This document shows, piece by piece, positions 34,282 through 46,526 of a stretch of 64,000 nt of DNA. Location of the stretch: assembly GCA_022393335.1 (NCBI GenBank), contig JAJEKB010021035.1, positions 1,286,348 through 1,350,347 on the forward strand, written 5' to 3'. Numbering within the stretch: position 1 is the stretch's first letter; each line of letters opens with the position of its first letter. The position numbers and the translations under genes are program-made. Origin of the DNA: Macrotrachela quadricornifera. Its lineage: Eukaryota > Rotifera > Eurotatoria > Philodinida > Philodinidae. The notes beneath the pieces were generated by a model that worked only from the letters and a program-made list of their open reading frames with translations, ran no database searches and was not told the DNA's origin.

Positions 34282-37200
34282 CTACTATGCGTTCCAAAAT
34301 AGAAGAGACCTTAGTATTTTTTGAATAACTTTTAAACAGAAAAAGATAGAGGGCTGCGGTTTTCACCATTCGAAAGAGAAATGTTGGGGCTATCAAAATA
34401 TATAAAAACTGTTTTTTTTCAAAAGCCTAACTAGGGTTTTCTGTAGACCCAGATTTATAGAAAACCGAAACATTGGAACTTTCCATTACACTTTTAATTC
34501 TGATGATGCCAGTGGATAGCCAAACGTTTTTTCTATCGAATGAAACCAACCCGACCTTTCTATCACTTTTCGTTCAGGAACTAGAGCTTGCGCACTGGAA
34601 GCCCTTTTAGGCACGACTTTTGACCTACTCAAAGTGGTTTTTCAAGTGGAAAGATGTCCATATTCAAGAATAGTAAGTTTTAGACTATTTGGAACATCAT
34701 GGCATCATTTCAACTATTCTATCTAGCCTTGCCACTACTATTATTACGGCCTAGCATAAGTATGGGAGCGTTGATAGCGACAAATTCGATAAAGAAACAC
34801 TTCAGATCATCTATAGTTCTTTTATTATCCTAAAATTATATAAAGAAATGTTGTCATGCGTCAGATTCATTTTCAGGTTCCTCAGCTGTAAGTTGGGCTT
34901 CATCATCCTCGTCGATAAGATCGTTTTCAAGTTCTTCAGCATAGGCATCTGCTTGTCTGAAGATGAGTTCATGCTGTTGAGCATGAGAAAAGTAGCTTTG
35001 AGCTGTAGCAGGATCCAATGCAGCCATCCGGTCAGAGGCCAGTTGTTCCACATCAGACAATCGAAATTTGGTATTATTGTCCCGTATATATGTTTTCATC
35101 CCGGCCCAAGCTAATTCGATAGGATTTAATGAACAGTGTTTAACCGGTAATCTTGAAACAAGAAAAATTCGATGAGAAAAATAAGTCGTGTCATACAATT
35201 ATACTACCGTATAATATCTACGTCATAATTTTTTGCGGCTTCATCTACGACATACTTCTTTTCTGGAGCATTTTTGAACGCAATTTCCAGCAATTTAGCT
35301 TTTGTAGCATGTTCAGGGTAGCACAGTTGATGAAGATCCAACCATTCAACAACTTTTTGTTTATTTCATGATCTTTTTGCAGGCTTGGTATCTTCCGTCA
35401 ATTGATTATGCCAAGTAGCATTATCAACAATAATAGAGATCTTAGTTGATGTCCCTACAATTTTCGTAGAGTCGGTAGATTTTGGGCTTACTGGAAAACT
35501 TATTTTACCGTGTTCTTGTCTTAACAACGAAGATGTTCTTGAAATCCATTCGACAAAGTGCTTTCCATCCATATTGCGATCTTGTTCACATTTAAGAATG
35601 TCAACGGTCGAAAGACGGAATGCGTTCTCACTGATAAGAGCTGAAATAGCGATTCGAGTTCCTAGAAGTGACATGTAAGTATAAAATAGATTAAGGTCTT
35701 TACTATCCTTGTCACCCCTCGTATCGTTATTTTTTAGCCGACCACTTCCTCTCTTTCGTTCGAACCAAGTTGTTCTTTTTTCTTCTCCACTATTTGCCCA
35801 CGTTTCATCATGGTAATATATCACTGTTCCATTAGATTGTATTTCATCCAACTTAGCAAAGTATTTCGCTCGTTGAACCATAAAGCTTACAGAATCTAAT
35901 GGAATTAAAATTTTCGAGGTTCTCTTATATTCAAAGCCAAGCTGCTTCATCCATCGTCACAAACTTGTTTTACTTTGAATGGGAAAGGTGAGATCGTTTT
36001 CTTGCAGACTACGTAGCAGTTTTGCCGTAAGCGGATATAACTTTTCAACTAACATCAAATGGAATTTATACCTACAACAAAAAAATGTGAGAATGTTCCG
36101 AGATCCGATGGTGCGTTATCTGATTTGGTCTTGTTGTTGTTCAGTCAGCTGAATTGCTTTCCTTCCACTATCACTCTTCTTTCTTGGTGCACCTGCTACT
36201 GGAACATTCACTGAGAACTTGCGCTTTCTTCCCGAATTCTTTGGCAATATTCATGTTTCTGATACTGTTCGTTGTCTTAACTTTATTTTATCTTCGTCAA
36301 CATCTGTTTCTTCATCCTCCAAGCTATGCATTCCATTTCGTAATCTGAAAACAGTCGCTCTGGAAACGCCAAGCATAGCTTCCAATCTTTCAGTCGTATT
36401 GTATAAAGGAATAACAGTTCCTTCTTTGTCACTTTCGGCAAACTTAATAATGCGGAACATCAATTGCTTCACATTTGATGCCAAGTCTTCACCTTTTGGC
36501 ATTGTTCTTGCTAATTGAAAAGAAGAATGTGGTGAGAAGGTGTCTAACTCTAGATCGTAGGCTGGATGATAAGATGAGCTTAATGTTGTTGGATATTGTA
36601 TACTTTATTTAAACTGAAACCGGTCTATTTACAGGCCGGAACGATGAACTAATACATGTATAGAAAAGAGAGATGGATATCATGAAACAAAGAGAGAGTG
36701 ATTGCAAAGATGTGGAACAGATAGTACGAGCGTAGAGAGAGTGATTACAAAGACCTGGAAAAGATAGTACGAATACATAGAGTGGATATACAAGATCTAG
36801 GGAGAGATAACTGTGTTCTAATCAAAGCTGAAGGCCATAACACCACCTAACAGTGGATAGCAACAAAATCTTAAAGCAAAATAGTCGTGAAGCCAAAGAA
36901 AAAGTAAATTATAGATGATCTGAAGTGTTTCTTCATCGAATTTGTCGCTATCAACGCTCCCATACTTATGCTAGGCTGTAATAATAGTAGTAGCAAGGCT
37001 AGATAGAATAGTTGAAATGATGCCATGATGTTGCAAGTAGTCTAAAACTTACTATTTTTGAATATGGACATCTTTCCACTTGAAAAACCACTTTGAGTAG
37101 GTCAAAAATCGTGCCTAAAAGGGCTTCCAGTGCGCAAGCTCTAGTTCCTGAACGGAAAGTGGTGAAAAGGTCGGGTTAGTTTCATTCGATAGAAAAAACG

Positions 37201-37443
37201 TTTGGCTATCCACTGGCATCATCAGAATTAAAAGTGTAATGGAAAGTTCCAATGTTTCGGTTTTCCATAAATCTGGGTCTACAGAAAACCCTAGTTAGGC
37301 TTTTGAAAAATAACAGTTTTTATATATTTTGATAGCCCCAACATTTCTCTTTCGAATGGTGAAAACCGCAGCCCTCTATCTTTTTCTGTTTAAAAGTTAT
37401 TCAAAAAATACTAAGATCTCTTCTATTTTGGAAGCGATATTAG
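34282..37443. mobile_element. Tc1/mariner-superfamily transposon with ~520-bp inverted repeats
   Basis: TA (34280-34281; 37444-37445) flanks a 3162-bp element. The left end CTACTATGCGTTCCAAAATA and right end (reverse complement) CTAATATCGCTTCCAAAATA start arms that match nearly base for base to ~34817 and from ~36912 (over 90% identity by eye). The arms carry the core shared with three short palindromic elements (34313-34380; 37350-37412). Between them lies one minus-strand transposase gene (34854-36502) with long D-E spacing. High arm identity suggests a relatively recent insertion, but the transposase is broken. It could be the autonomous parent of the miniature elements at 10456 and possibly 3561 and 42426. 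Confidence 0.85.
34854..36502 (-). pseudogene. DDE transposase (IS630/Tc1/mariner superfamily, D-x83-E), inactivated
   Basis: ATG at 36502. Residues ~30-60 form a helix-turn-helix (LEAMLGVSRATVFRLRNG). Then come a basic linker, a second HTH-like part (QLTEQQQDQIR; EKLYPLTAKLLRSLQ), the first catalytic Asp in VIYYHDETWAN, the second in SIIVDNATWHNQ, and the Glu in HCSLNPIELAWAGMK. An acidic tail ends at TGA 34854. A 56-nt GT-AG intron (35152-35207) restores frame between DVDII-R and LPVKHC; counting across it gives 83 residues between Asp2 and Glu. That is far longer than the 34-41 of classic Tc1/mariner, and near the DD82E (Sailor) lineage. Damage: in-frame TGA at 36251-36253, 35957-35959 and 35366-35368, and a second intron (~36075-36132) whose donor reads CAG|ATAACG instead of CAG|GTAACG. 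All are single transitions. Confidence 0.8.
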
Positions 37444-37445
37444 TA

Positions 37446-38593
37446 TATTTAGTTTATTGCTCTAATTTAAGTTTCTTGAAATTGGGTAGGATAAGAAAAA
37501 AAGTTCATTTTTCGTATAGGCAATCGCTTGGAGTTTCAGGATCTATAGAAGAATGACCACTAAATTTGCTGAAATTTTCAGCGTTTGGAATTCTAGATAT
37601 CCTAATAAAAACGAATATCGATGTTCTTTTTTTGCGTAATTCTAAGGAATATTTTTTGATAATTTACTTCACTAAATTTTATATTTTTCTTGTTGAAGAA
37701 GATTAAGTAATAACAACTGTATAACGATCATCCGACTATAATACATTGTTCTTACTCGTATTTTTTTTTAGTTTCACAGGACTCTTTACTCAATGTATCA
37801 TTTGTTTCTTCTCTATTAAATCTCTAAGTGAACTTGTCTTTCTTTGATCTAGTGCTCTTGGCATTGATGTTTTTCCTGTTGCGATCACTTCTTCATCGAA
37901 TATCATTATCATGAGTGTATGTTGTTTTTGCTACCATCTTCTACAAGAAAAATGGGTTAACATTTACTATCATGTTACATGATAGGCTTGAGTGAATGTT
38001 GTGTAAGAGAGAAACGATTGCTGCCATACTTCCATAATCCTTGAACTCTATGTAGTTCGGGAGTATGGTGCAAGCACAAGAAATCTAGAGAGTAAGTCGT
38101 TATCCGCTTGATCTTGTATTATAATCGGTGTACTCTCATTGTGCTGCGTGTACGCTATATACTTCAGAAGTTCGAGAGTATGTCATTTCTCCTTGATATC
38201 GGGTCGAGGTTGATCGAATTTTTTTGAGTGAATTTGACTTTGGTTCATATAACAAGTGAACACTCGATAATAGAGAATCCAAATCTCAGCTTCTCAAAAT
38301 AATGGAAAAAACTCCATTTTCTTATATCTATGTAGTAATCGGATTTCTGTCCAAGTATATCGTGAACACGAGCCCTTTTAGGATTTTCTTAATCTCACTT
38401 AATTCTATTCATAGGTGAAATATAATCTTGAATGGCGACTGACAGTTGGATATATTCTCTCATTAGCTGCTGGTAAGTAAATATACTCTCAATTTTTTTT
38501 ACTGTATTTCGAAAAAAAATTATAAAATAATAGTTAAAGAACACACTTTGTCTTTGTCTTAGTCATATAATGATAGCACTCATTTCCATGTTG
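37446..38593. other. Intergenic with one possible mini-exon
   Basis: Mostly AT-rich. At 38416-38472 a 57-nt open stretch (VKYNLEWRLTVGYILSLAA) sits between a good acceptor (TTCTATTCATAG) and a good donor (GCTG|GTAAGT) on the plus strand, but no partner exon was found. Confidence 0.3.
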
Positions 38594-41500
38594 TTAATAG
38601 ACATCCACATAGGCTCTCATACTCGTACTTGTACCTAAACCAAAATTTCTGATCCAAAATGAGATTGTATAGACATTACCGATAGTCGTAGAAAAGTTCT
38701 GACTGAGGAAGTCAATATTACCACAATGGTCCATATAACAGTTAGAGGATACACAAGTAAGATCAGAAGTTACTTGTCCTCCATTAGTACTTCCACCTGG
38801 GCATACACTTGTGCAAAAGCGAGTCCAGCCAGTTAATGCTGTTGTTGAATTGTCAAAGCTAGGATTCTGAATTAGTTGAATGCCAGGTACAGCGACGTCA
38901 AAAACGGATACATCATCTAAAAACCAAGCTCGTAAGCCATATGCATAAGACTGAAATCCGAACATGAGTGTAAGTATGGTCGTGTTCGATGTATAATTGT
39001 ATTGATATTGAGTCCAATTAAGAGGTATTGTATTAAACACTGCCAACTTACCGCGACCAGCAGAGGAGCACATTGATGTTGCTGCAAACATTCAAACAAT
39101 ATTCTCTTATACATTGTTAAAAACTGACAAGTCTTTGATAGAATACATCGTATCTATGAAGATTCTCATAGGATTGAAGATCAAGTGCATTATGTACTAT
39201 CATTACAGAAAATATCGTTGTCAATAGAAAATCTATCTAAACACTGATAGCTTTCCTTCAAATTTTATCGCTACAAGAGGTCGATAGATTCACATTGCAT
39301 CTATCGATACTTCTTTAATTAGTTGGCATGTGATGATGTTTTGCATCAACTATATGTCATCAGTCACGACAGCTATATTGTGTTTCACATTTTAATCCCG
39401 TGGGGATTGTGCCAACAGCTTTTATAACGTTATTGTATTTAAAAACCAAATTAGCAAGAAAAAGTCTTTGAGATCAAAATTGTTCTGAATCATGCTGTAT
39501 CAAAGCATACAGTTTTTAGAAAAAACTATTTCATTCTAAGACTCATGTGTAGAAGTCGATATTAGTTTAGCTTTAATCTAATTTCAATTTTATAGGTCCT
39601 CAAGCTCTATTATTTATTAGTACTTGCTGGTTTCCTAGAGCTATTATATAGGAGTATTCATAGGTCCGCAAGTCCTACTATTTAGGGTACCCATAGATTC
39701 CCGAGGACTATTATATAGGAGTACCTCTATATAGTAGTTCTTGGGAACCTATGGATACTCCTATAATGTTTTTCTCTTTTTCTTTTTGCTATAAAGAAAT
39801 CTTCACACTGTCTTCATTTCTAGTGTAGCATTGGAATCGACTCTAAAAAGTGATACATAATAATATTAGTAGACATACTAGTAGTAGTTGTTGTAGTTGT
39901 TGTTGTTGTAGTTGTTGTTGTGGTACTTGTTGTAGTTGTAGTTGTTGCTGTTGTAGTTGTAGTTGTTGTACTTGTTGTTGTTGATGTTGTTGATGTTGAT
40001 GTTGTTGCTGTCTCTGTTGTCGATGTTGTCTGTGTTGCCGATGTCGTCGTTGATTCAGTACTCGTAGTGACTGAAGTTGAACTTGTAGTAGAAGTTGATG
40101 CTATTCGAAATATACTATTTTAATCTAGTTCAAACCGAAGATATACTCACTTGAAGATGATGTCGAGCTTGTAGTAGTTATCGTAGAAGTTGATGCTTAA
40201 TTATAATTGACAATAATGTTTATTTTAAATTTAAAGGTCAACTTTATCGTTGTCCAACTCAAAAAATTCACATTATTCAATGTGTTTGACCTTACACTGC
40301 GAAAATATTCAAGATCGATCTACTCTCACTCACGTTAACCCGCTTTGATCCACTCTTGAGGGGTGAGGGTGAATCAAAATGGGTGAGAACGGGTCACTTT
40401 TGAACGTTTTTGCAGTCTAAGGTCAAAATATTTTCTCCAGAATGGCTTCCAATGCATGAAGAATTTCTAGTTTTATCAAATGGGGTGAGTCTTGAGTGAA
40501 ACAACACTCAAAATGGGTGAGAGTGTGTCTGTCATAGCGTATTTCGCTATACCTATATGTTTGCAATAGCGTAATCATATATCTTCTAGCTAAGAATGTA
40601 TAAAAGGAATGAATTCGTTCTGATTTAAACTTTAAAAAGAAAAGAATTCAATTGTAAGATTTCTTTATAATGTCAGAAACAAATCAAGGAGCTCTTGGGT
40701 TGAGAAAGTTATCTGTATCAAATGGGTCATTTCATTGTCGAAATGTATTATGATGATCAATCATGTTTCTCTTAATTGTCGTTTAAGTGTAATAATTCAT
40801 AGATATGTATACCATATAATCTGAAATATCAACAAAATGGTGTGGTATAAGAAGAGTCGGTAGGTCAGAAGCTTTATAAGAGGACATTATATCTAGATTT
40901 TTTTCATTCGTACAATTTAAAAGAAAACTATGAATAGTAGGCATCGACAATAGTGTTAGCCTCATTAAAGAGCTATCTAATATAAAAACAGCAACAGTTC
41001 TGATAATTTTCACCTATTCAAATAGTAATATCTTGTAGAAGAAAGTATTGAAGAATTTCGAATCTACAGCAAATTTTTCATTAACTATAGTCAAGTTCTA
41101 GTTAGCTTCAAAATTTCAAAAACTTTTACTAGACTTTTATTCAGAAATTAGAGATATTTGTAAGTATGAATGTCGATATACGTCCTACTTGTGCTGGTGC
41201 TTGTTGTTGTTGATGTTGATGTTGTTGATGTCGATGTTGATGATGTCGATGTTGATGTTGTCGATGTTGATGTTGTTGTTGATGTTGAGGTTGTTATTGG
41301 TGTCGACGTTGTTACAACTGCAATAACAAATATCGAATAAGAATATTTTAATCAAAGACTATTTTCTTTCTATCTGAAGCAAGACTAAGTTTCCGAGAGT
41401 ATCAAACAACGACGACGAAGCAATTTTTTTAATGTGTTACACGAACGGTTTTTTTTTGATAGTTTCAATCATAAATTTTGCCCGCTTTTCGAATGATTTT

Positions 41501-43781
41501 ATGTATTTTTTTTTAAAAACAGTGGCTTGTGTCTCAACTTTCAGGGCTTTCGATTACTAATGATTGTAGATATATTGGTTGTTGAATTCTATTATTAGAG
41601 GAAAAGACAATTCACACATTTCAATTGAATTGATGAGAAGCGTAGGCAAATCTTAGAATAGATGTAGTCATGTGTTTTTCTGTATTTTCAATATAAAAGA
41701 AAGAGCAACAAGAGAGTGGTCTGACATTTTTACGATAGATAGAGTTCATCAGGGGTTGCTTGTGATAAAAATTTCAAATCATTCTTTTGTTGCGACATCG
41801 AATGCACCTAATCCATATTGCTGCTTTTTGTTATGTGAAAAATATAAAGAAATACTTGACTGTGCTTGTTATCAATTCAATTAAAATGTGTAAATTTTTC
41901 TTTTTATCTGATAACAGAATTCACTAATCAATATGTTTTTTGTGAAAAAAAAAACATAGAATTGTTGGAGAAAGTCGACAACAATTATGGTTAAAATGCA
42001 TAGCTCACTGCCTTCCACGATATATTAACACCGTCACTACACCTTTCATCCTCAACATAGTTGATCAACTTTATGTCAAATCTATTCATTTGGAAGTTTT
42101 ATATAAAACTAATAATATCCCCCATCTTACAATAAACATATAACGATATATTTGCGTCGAACGAAATAATCTTCAATAAAAATTAATTGTAAATATTACA
42201 TTGTCTTATTTTACATGTTTATCATCACATCAATTCTTATCTGAGAAACTGGAAAAAGTAGTATACTTTAATGATGCTTTTATTTTTCCTTATCTAACAA
42301 TATGCGTATTAAAACAATCATCAGTGATTTTTTATATTGGTAGTTTTACAGATCTATATCAAACATAGACAGTCTTAACGGATAGTTAATTTGTCTTCAA
42401 ATTTTATTAGTACTATTACGAACTACAGTCGGATTTTTTTAAAATACCAACGACTATTTTTCGAATACCTTTTCAACAATTCAAGCTATAGAGTTCGAAT
42501 TTTCACCGTTAGAAAGAGCAAGACAAAGGACGTCGATCCGTCTCAATTTCATTGAGTTCAAGCCTCTTTTATATAACTATTTACAGTCAGATATCTGTTT
42601 TGTTTTTTAACTCTTCTTATATTTGTGTTAAAATTTTCATTTTGTGACAATAAAGCGTGAAGAAAAAACAACTGAGAAGAAAACAATTGAACTACATTTT
42701 GGCCTACTTTGACATTAACTTATCACGGAAACTCATGAAAATTAACAATAGAATAGATATCTGACTGTAAATAACTATATAAAAGAGGCTTGAACTCAAT
42801 GAAATTGATACAGATCGACGTTCTTCGCCTTGCTCTTTCTAACGGTGAAAACTCGAACTCTATAGCTTGAATCGTTGAAAAGTCATTCGAAAAATAGTCG
42901 TTGGTATTTTTAAAAAAAACCCGACATTAACAACATCTTATTCATTTTTATCGAATATATATAGAGATTTAAATTGGAATAAAAAAACCAATAGGATCAT
43001 TGCTTTTAGTTCCCATGTTATACAGCATTATCGAAGAAACGAATATATTTTTTAAAGGATCAAAAATATAGACTATAAAACATTAGTTTTGTTGTGTTTT
43101 TGTGAAATACGATCTAAAAGAAGTGTTGAAGTATTTAGGGATATAAATTTGCACACATCGCTCCTCTCCACAGACATCTTGAGCAGAGGCTTATCAAAGA
43201 TTGCAGCAATCTCCCTAATATTTTCTCGTTTACGGTGTAAGTACGCAGCTTGATTGTGTTTCACATTTTAATCCTGCAAGAATTGCGTGATATAGCTTTC
43301 CATCACAGAACAGATACTTAGATTGCCTAAACCTACTTGATTAAACAAATCATTTATGAATCTTTTTTTCAAGTTTGTTGAAATAGAAATAGCATTTTAC
43401 CAGTCGATATTTCTGCCATTATGCAGGTTACGCTTGTTGTTTGATGAGGTGATTTTAACCAGAGTGTAGTTACTATGGCTAATACTAAACCACCTGTTAG
43501 AAAACCTAAGATTAAGCCTTGACAACATGGTGACATTAATAAACCACATGATGTTAGTCTATAGAGAAATTTTAATCTTGAAAATAATAATCTTATATTT
43601 AATAATTTAAATTAGTTTACCTTCTTTTTTTATATTCTTCAGAATTACGTCTATTTGCCTTAGCCAATGCATTGTTCAGAGTAACATCGTCTTCCATATT
43701 TATGCTTGGTGCATTTTGATATGTAACAATTGAATCTTCTTTAATATTCCAATCACTTCGTTGCTTATCTACCTTTATCAT
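38594..43781 (-). CDS. Six-exon single-pass membrane protein with Thr/Ser stalk and extracellular domain
   Basis: Exons on the minus strand, read 5' to 3': 43781-43621, 43558-43401, 41317-41189, 40195-40151, 40100-39879, 39081-38594. All introns are GT-AG and all phases join; the total is 1203 nt, 400 residues. Exon 1 (MIKVDKQRSD) is hydrophilic and cytosolic. Exon 2 holds the membrane helix (GLILGFLTGGLVLAIVTTLW, about residues 68-87) after Cys-rich SPCCQ. Exons 3-5 encode ~130 residues of almost pure Thr/Ser, a likely O-glycosylated stalk, with GAC/TGT-type trinucleotide repeats. Exon 6 encodes the extracellular domain: NWTQYQYNYT, WFLDDVSVFD, NPSFDNSTTALTGWT, paired cysteines, and YTISFWIRNFG, resembling carbohydrate-binding jelly-roll modules. 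Same plan as the NHL genes downstream. Intron 2 contains the 42426 element. Ligand unknown. Confidence 0.75.
39594..39770. repeat. Palindromic direct-repeat block in intron 5
   Basis: ATTATATAGGAGTATTCATA, TATTATATAGGAGTACCTCT and inverted TATGGATACTCCTATAATG alternate with CATAGGTCC / GGGAACCTATGG words: three to four copies of a ~40-60 bp unit in both orientations. Confidence 0.5.
40283..40434. mobile_element. Small inverted-repeat element in intron 3
   Basis: TTTGACCTTACACTGCGAAA at the left and its near inverse (right, reverse complement) TTTGACCTTAGACTGCAAAA bound ~150 bp rich in GGGTGAG words. Miniature transposon by shape; target duplication not resolved. Confidence 0.45.
42426..42927. 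mobile_element. Palindromic TA-flanked element in intron 2 (502 bp)
   Basis: Ends CAGTCGGATTTTTTT and (right, reverse complement) ATGTCGGGTTTTTTT are bounded by TA (42424-42425; 42928-42929). The arms pair over ~220 bp each and carry a diverged copy of the shared core (GAATTTTCACCGTTAGAAAG at ~42500 and its inverse at ~42835). No coding capacity. Lies inside intron 2 of the six-exon gene. Confidence 0.75.
43096..43330 (+). repeat. Dispersed repeat copy (AATCCYGCA-type hairpin family)
   Basis: Starts TTTTTGTGAAATACGATCTA and ends in GTGTTTCACATTTTAATCCT + GCAAGAATTGCG. Relatives at 44796-45325 and 61360-61680 have the same two landmarks in the same order; a solo tail lies at 39381-39425. Confidence 0.55.
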
Positions 43782-43784
43782 TGT

Positions 43785-44795
43785 AATAATTGTTGCGTTA
43801 TTGCATATATATCATATAATAACCAGCAGAATTTATTTTCTATACTTTCTTTTTCTCGTCTTATATAGAGCTGTATGCTGAATAATAATGAATTACGCCT
43901 ATGAAGTTTGTTTTCCAATTATATTGTATTGGCAGATAAGTTCTACGCATTTTTTTTTCTTTTTTCGCAAATGTAAAGCTTAATATTTTTCTCTAATAAC
44001 TAGATATAAAGCCTTACATGTGCTAAAAAAGCAAAACAAATACATGCAAAATTTATGTGCTAATACAATATTTTTAATAACTAAATAAAATATAATAAAA
44101 AGAAAGAAACCAGATAGTGAGTGCAATTTTCGTTGTATTATTAATCAGACACAGAAATACATGCCTCATTATAATTTGAATTATTTTCTTTGGTTGTTAT
44201 AACTAGTTTAATCCTAGCGCCGTATACATGCTAACATCTTTTTCTTTTCTCGTTTCAAAAAACTTTCTATGATGAACAAACTTCGTCAGATATAAAAACC
44301 AAACAAATGAAAAAACACTTCCATATTAGGGAAAAAAAGAGAATTTTGAGCCAATGAAACAATAAATCTCGATTCAATCATTGAAAAAATCATAGGATTA
44401 AAAACCATGTTGACAATAAACGAACAGTGAGAATGAATTATTTACAAGACTCAGTATACAAAAAGCGACCAAGAAAATCAAAAGGCACGAAAATCATTAA
44501 TGAAATAAGATGTTTAATCAACAAGCACATTGTGGTATAAAAAATATGTTACGAATAGACAGAGAGACAAATGATTTATTTACCGTCTGATCGACGCTAG
44601 ACTTTCAATCTAGAGAATAATATAAAGACTAACCGCATGCAGATCGAACGAAAAGTAAAAGACACTGGCATTCCCACAAGTAATGTTCGCCGTTTCGGCT
44701 CACTTAACCCGTGACTGTGGAAGGCAGAAGTGTTTTTTTTGTAAAACTGCTCGGGAGGAAATGTAATTTTTTATTAAAAAATTGTGATATTATTA
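43785..44795. other. 5' flank of the six-exon gene
   Basis: AT-rich, candidate promoter region; no gene recognised. Confidence 0.3.
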
Positions 44796-45325
44796 CTACT
44801 ACTTGACGGCCTACTGGCACCCCTATAGTATAGTACATGAGGACCGAAGGGTTCCCCATAGTTGTGTAGCTTTTGTGAAACACGATCTGAAAGAGTGTTT
44901 AAGGGTAGAAATTTGGCCCCCTTCTCCCCTCCCTACAGACCGTGACAGACAGTATATTATAAGCGGTCAAAGATCGGGACAGATAGTCTTTTGAGACTAT
45001 TATTTAGCATGAGAAATACAGTTCAGAACCTGTCACATATAGTGACATGCGTCTCTAAACACTATCAGAGATCATGTATAAACTAAGTCTGGTTAAAATA
45101 TCTTTAGAGTATTTCCTTGTTAAAGCTTTTAATATCTATCCGTTACTTGCGCTTCATACTGACTATAGAAGTATATTGTACTTCCAAGAAACGATGTGTG
45201 GTACTGATTCCATTTATTCACAATATAATAAGTTTCATCGTGTTTCACATCTTTAATCCCGCAGGGATTGCGCTGAAAGCTTTTATCAACATGTTTAATA
45301 AATTTTTCGGCTACACATTTTAATA
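44796..45325 (+). repeat. Dispersed repeat, longest copy
   Basis: Begins near TTGACGGCCTACTGGCACCC, contains TTTTGTGAAACACGATCTGA and ends with GTGTTTCACATCTTTAATCC followed by GCAGGGATTGCGC. The tail folds as AATCCC-GCA-GGGATT. Short frames inside have no recognisable domain. Class unknown. Confidence 0.55.
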
Positions 45326-45509
45326 GTATAATGAATTACGAACAATCTTGAACGACGAACAAAAAAGATTCTGTTTTTAAAAGTATATTGTAACAGCTTA
45401 GTATTATTATGCATATATCTGAAAACATTTTATGATGTAACTGAAAAATAAAATGGTGAGAAACATCAATATTACAACTTGTTATTTCTTGTAAACAATG
45501 TTGCACTCA

Positions 45510-45825
45510 AATCTGAAGAGTTTCAAAAATTAAAGCAGAATTAGACAAATACATTGAAGTTGAGAAAAAAATTGACAAAGATATGAATGTTCTTATTTAT
45601 TGAAATTGCAATAAATTCTTTTAGTACACATTAACTAACATAGCTTGACGCAGTTTATTGATCCCAGTTACTAATGTATCTGTTGAATGTCTTTTTTCAG
45701 ATAGTGAAAATACAATAACAAATAGTTGCACACGTTTACAAACACGTAAACTAAATCAATTATTATTTATCCATGGAGATTTATCAACTTTAAGAGAATT
45801 ACTTTCACCATCAATTAAACAATAA
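45510..45825 (+). pseudogene. hAT transposase C-terminal (dimerisation) remnant
   Basis: The frame reads VEKKIDKDMNVLIY, NCNKFF, LTNIA, RSLLIPVTNVSVECLFSDSE, NTITNSCTRL and LNQLLFIHGDL. The order (helix, L-x-IA-x-x-LL-IPV-(T/S)-x-VS-VE-x-LFS, then an R-L pattern and QLLF) is the signature of the hAT C-terminal dimerisation region. In-frame TGA and TAG codons interrupt it and upstream catalytic parts are missing. Ends at TAA 45823-45825. Confidence 0.7.
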
Positions 45826-46526
45826 GAAAAAGAAAAAATAGTAGCATATCAACTACACAAAAACATTCGAATGTAATGATAAAGAAAATAATAGTTACGA
45901 CTTAATCAAAAATGAATGAATTTGTATTATTTTGGTTGCTATAGGCTAGATGTTTTTCTGTTAATTATATATGAAAAGAATAGGAGGGATGTCATAATAT
46001 TCTAGGATTGGGGATCGAGTTTTAAAAGGTAGATAGCATATCAGTATATTTAATAAACTAATGAATACTTTCGTAGGATTAACGTATACTTTTCCTAGTT
46101 TGGATTTTGTTTGTGTGAAAGGTAATTTAAATTATGTAAGATTGTTCTGTCAGGCCTTTTTTAATTTTGATGCTTTTAGTTTCGATAATATAATAATTGG
46201 AACGATAAGTGTAAACGCCTGTGTATTTACCTACGAATTTTGCTTATTGGTATGTAAATTCGTTGCATAGTGTCTGCAATTTTCAAGAATTAGTTATGAG
46301 AGCTTCTATACAGAAGCATCATCGTATTGAATACACTTTAATAATGACGTTTCTACAAAGGCTTAGTTTCTATGAAATAGTTGTAAATGAATAAATAAAC
46401 ATTTAATCAATGACTTTTATGAAATAAAGGTCAGCCATGAAAATGTTAAAAGAAAAAACATCGAGAATTTTTTATTCAATTTTTTCATTATCAAAATTCA
46501 AATAAATTTATGTATGATGATTAATA
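45826..46526. other. 3' flank of the ART-TPR gene
   Basis: AT-rich; AATAAA-type signals near 46480-46510 on the minus side could serve polyadenylation. No gene recognised. Confidence 0.3.

Noticed and set aside
39920..40123. Val-rich plus-strand frame
   Set aside because: Antisense shadow of the Thr-stalk exon 39879-40100.
46061..46270. 69-codon plus-strand frame
   Set aside because: Short, no domain, no splice context.
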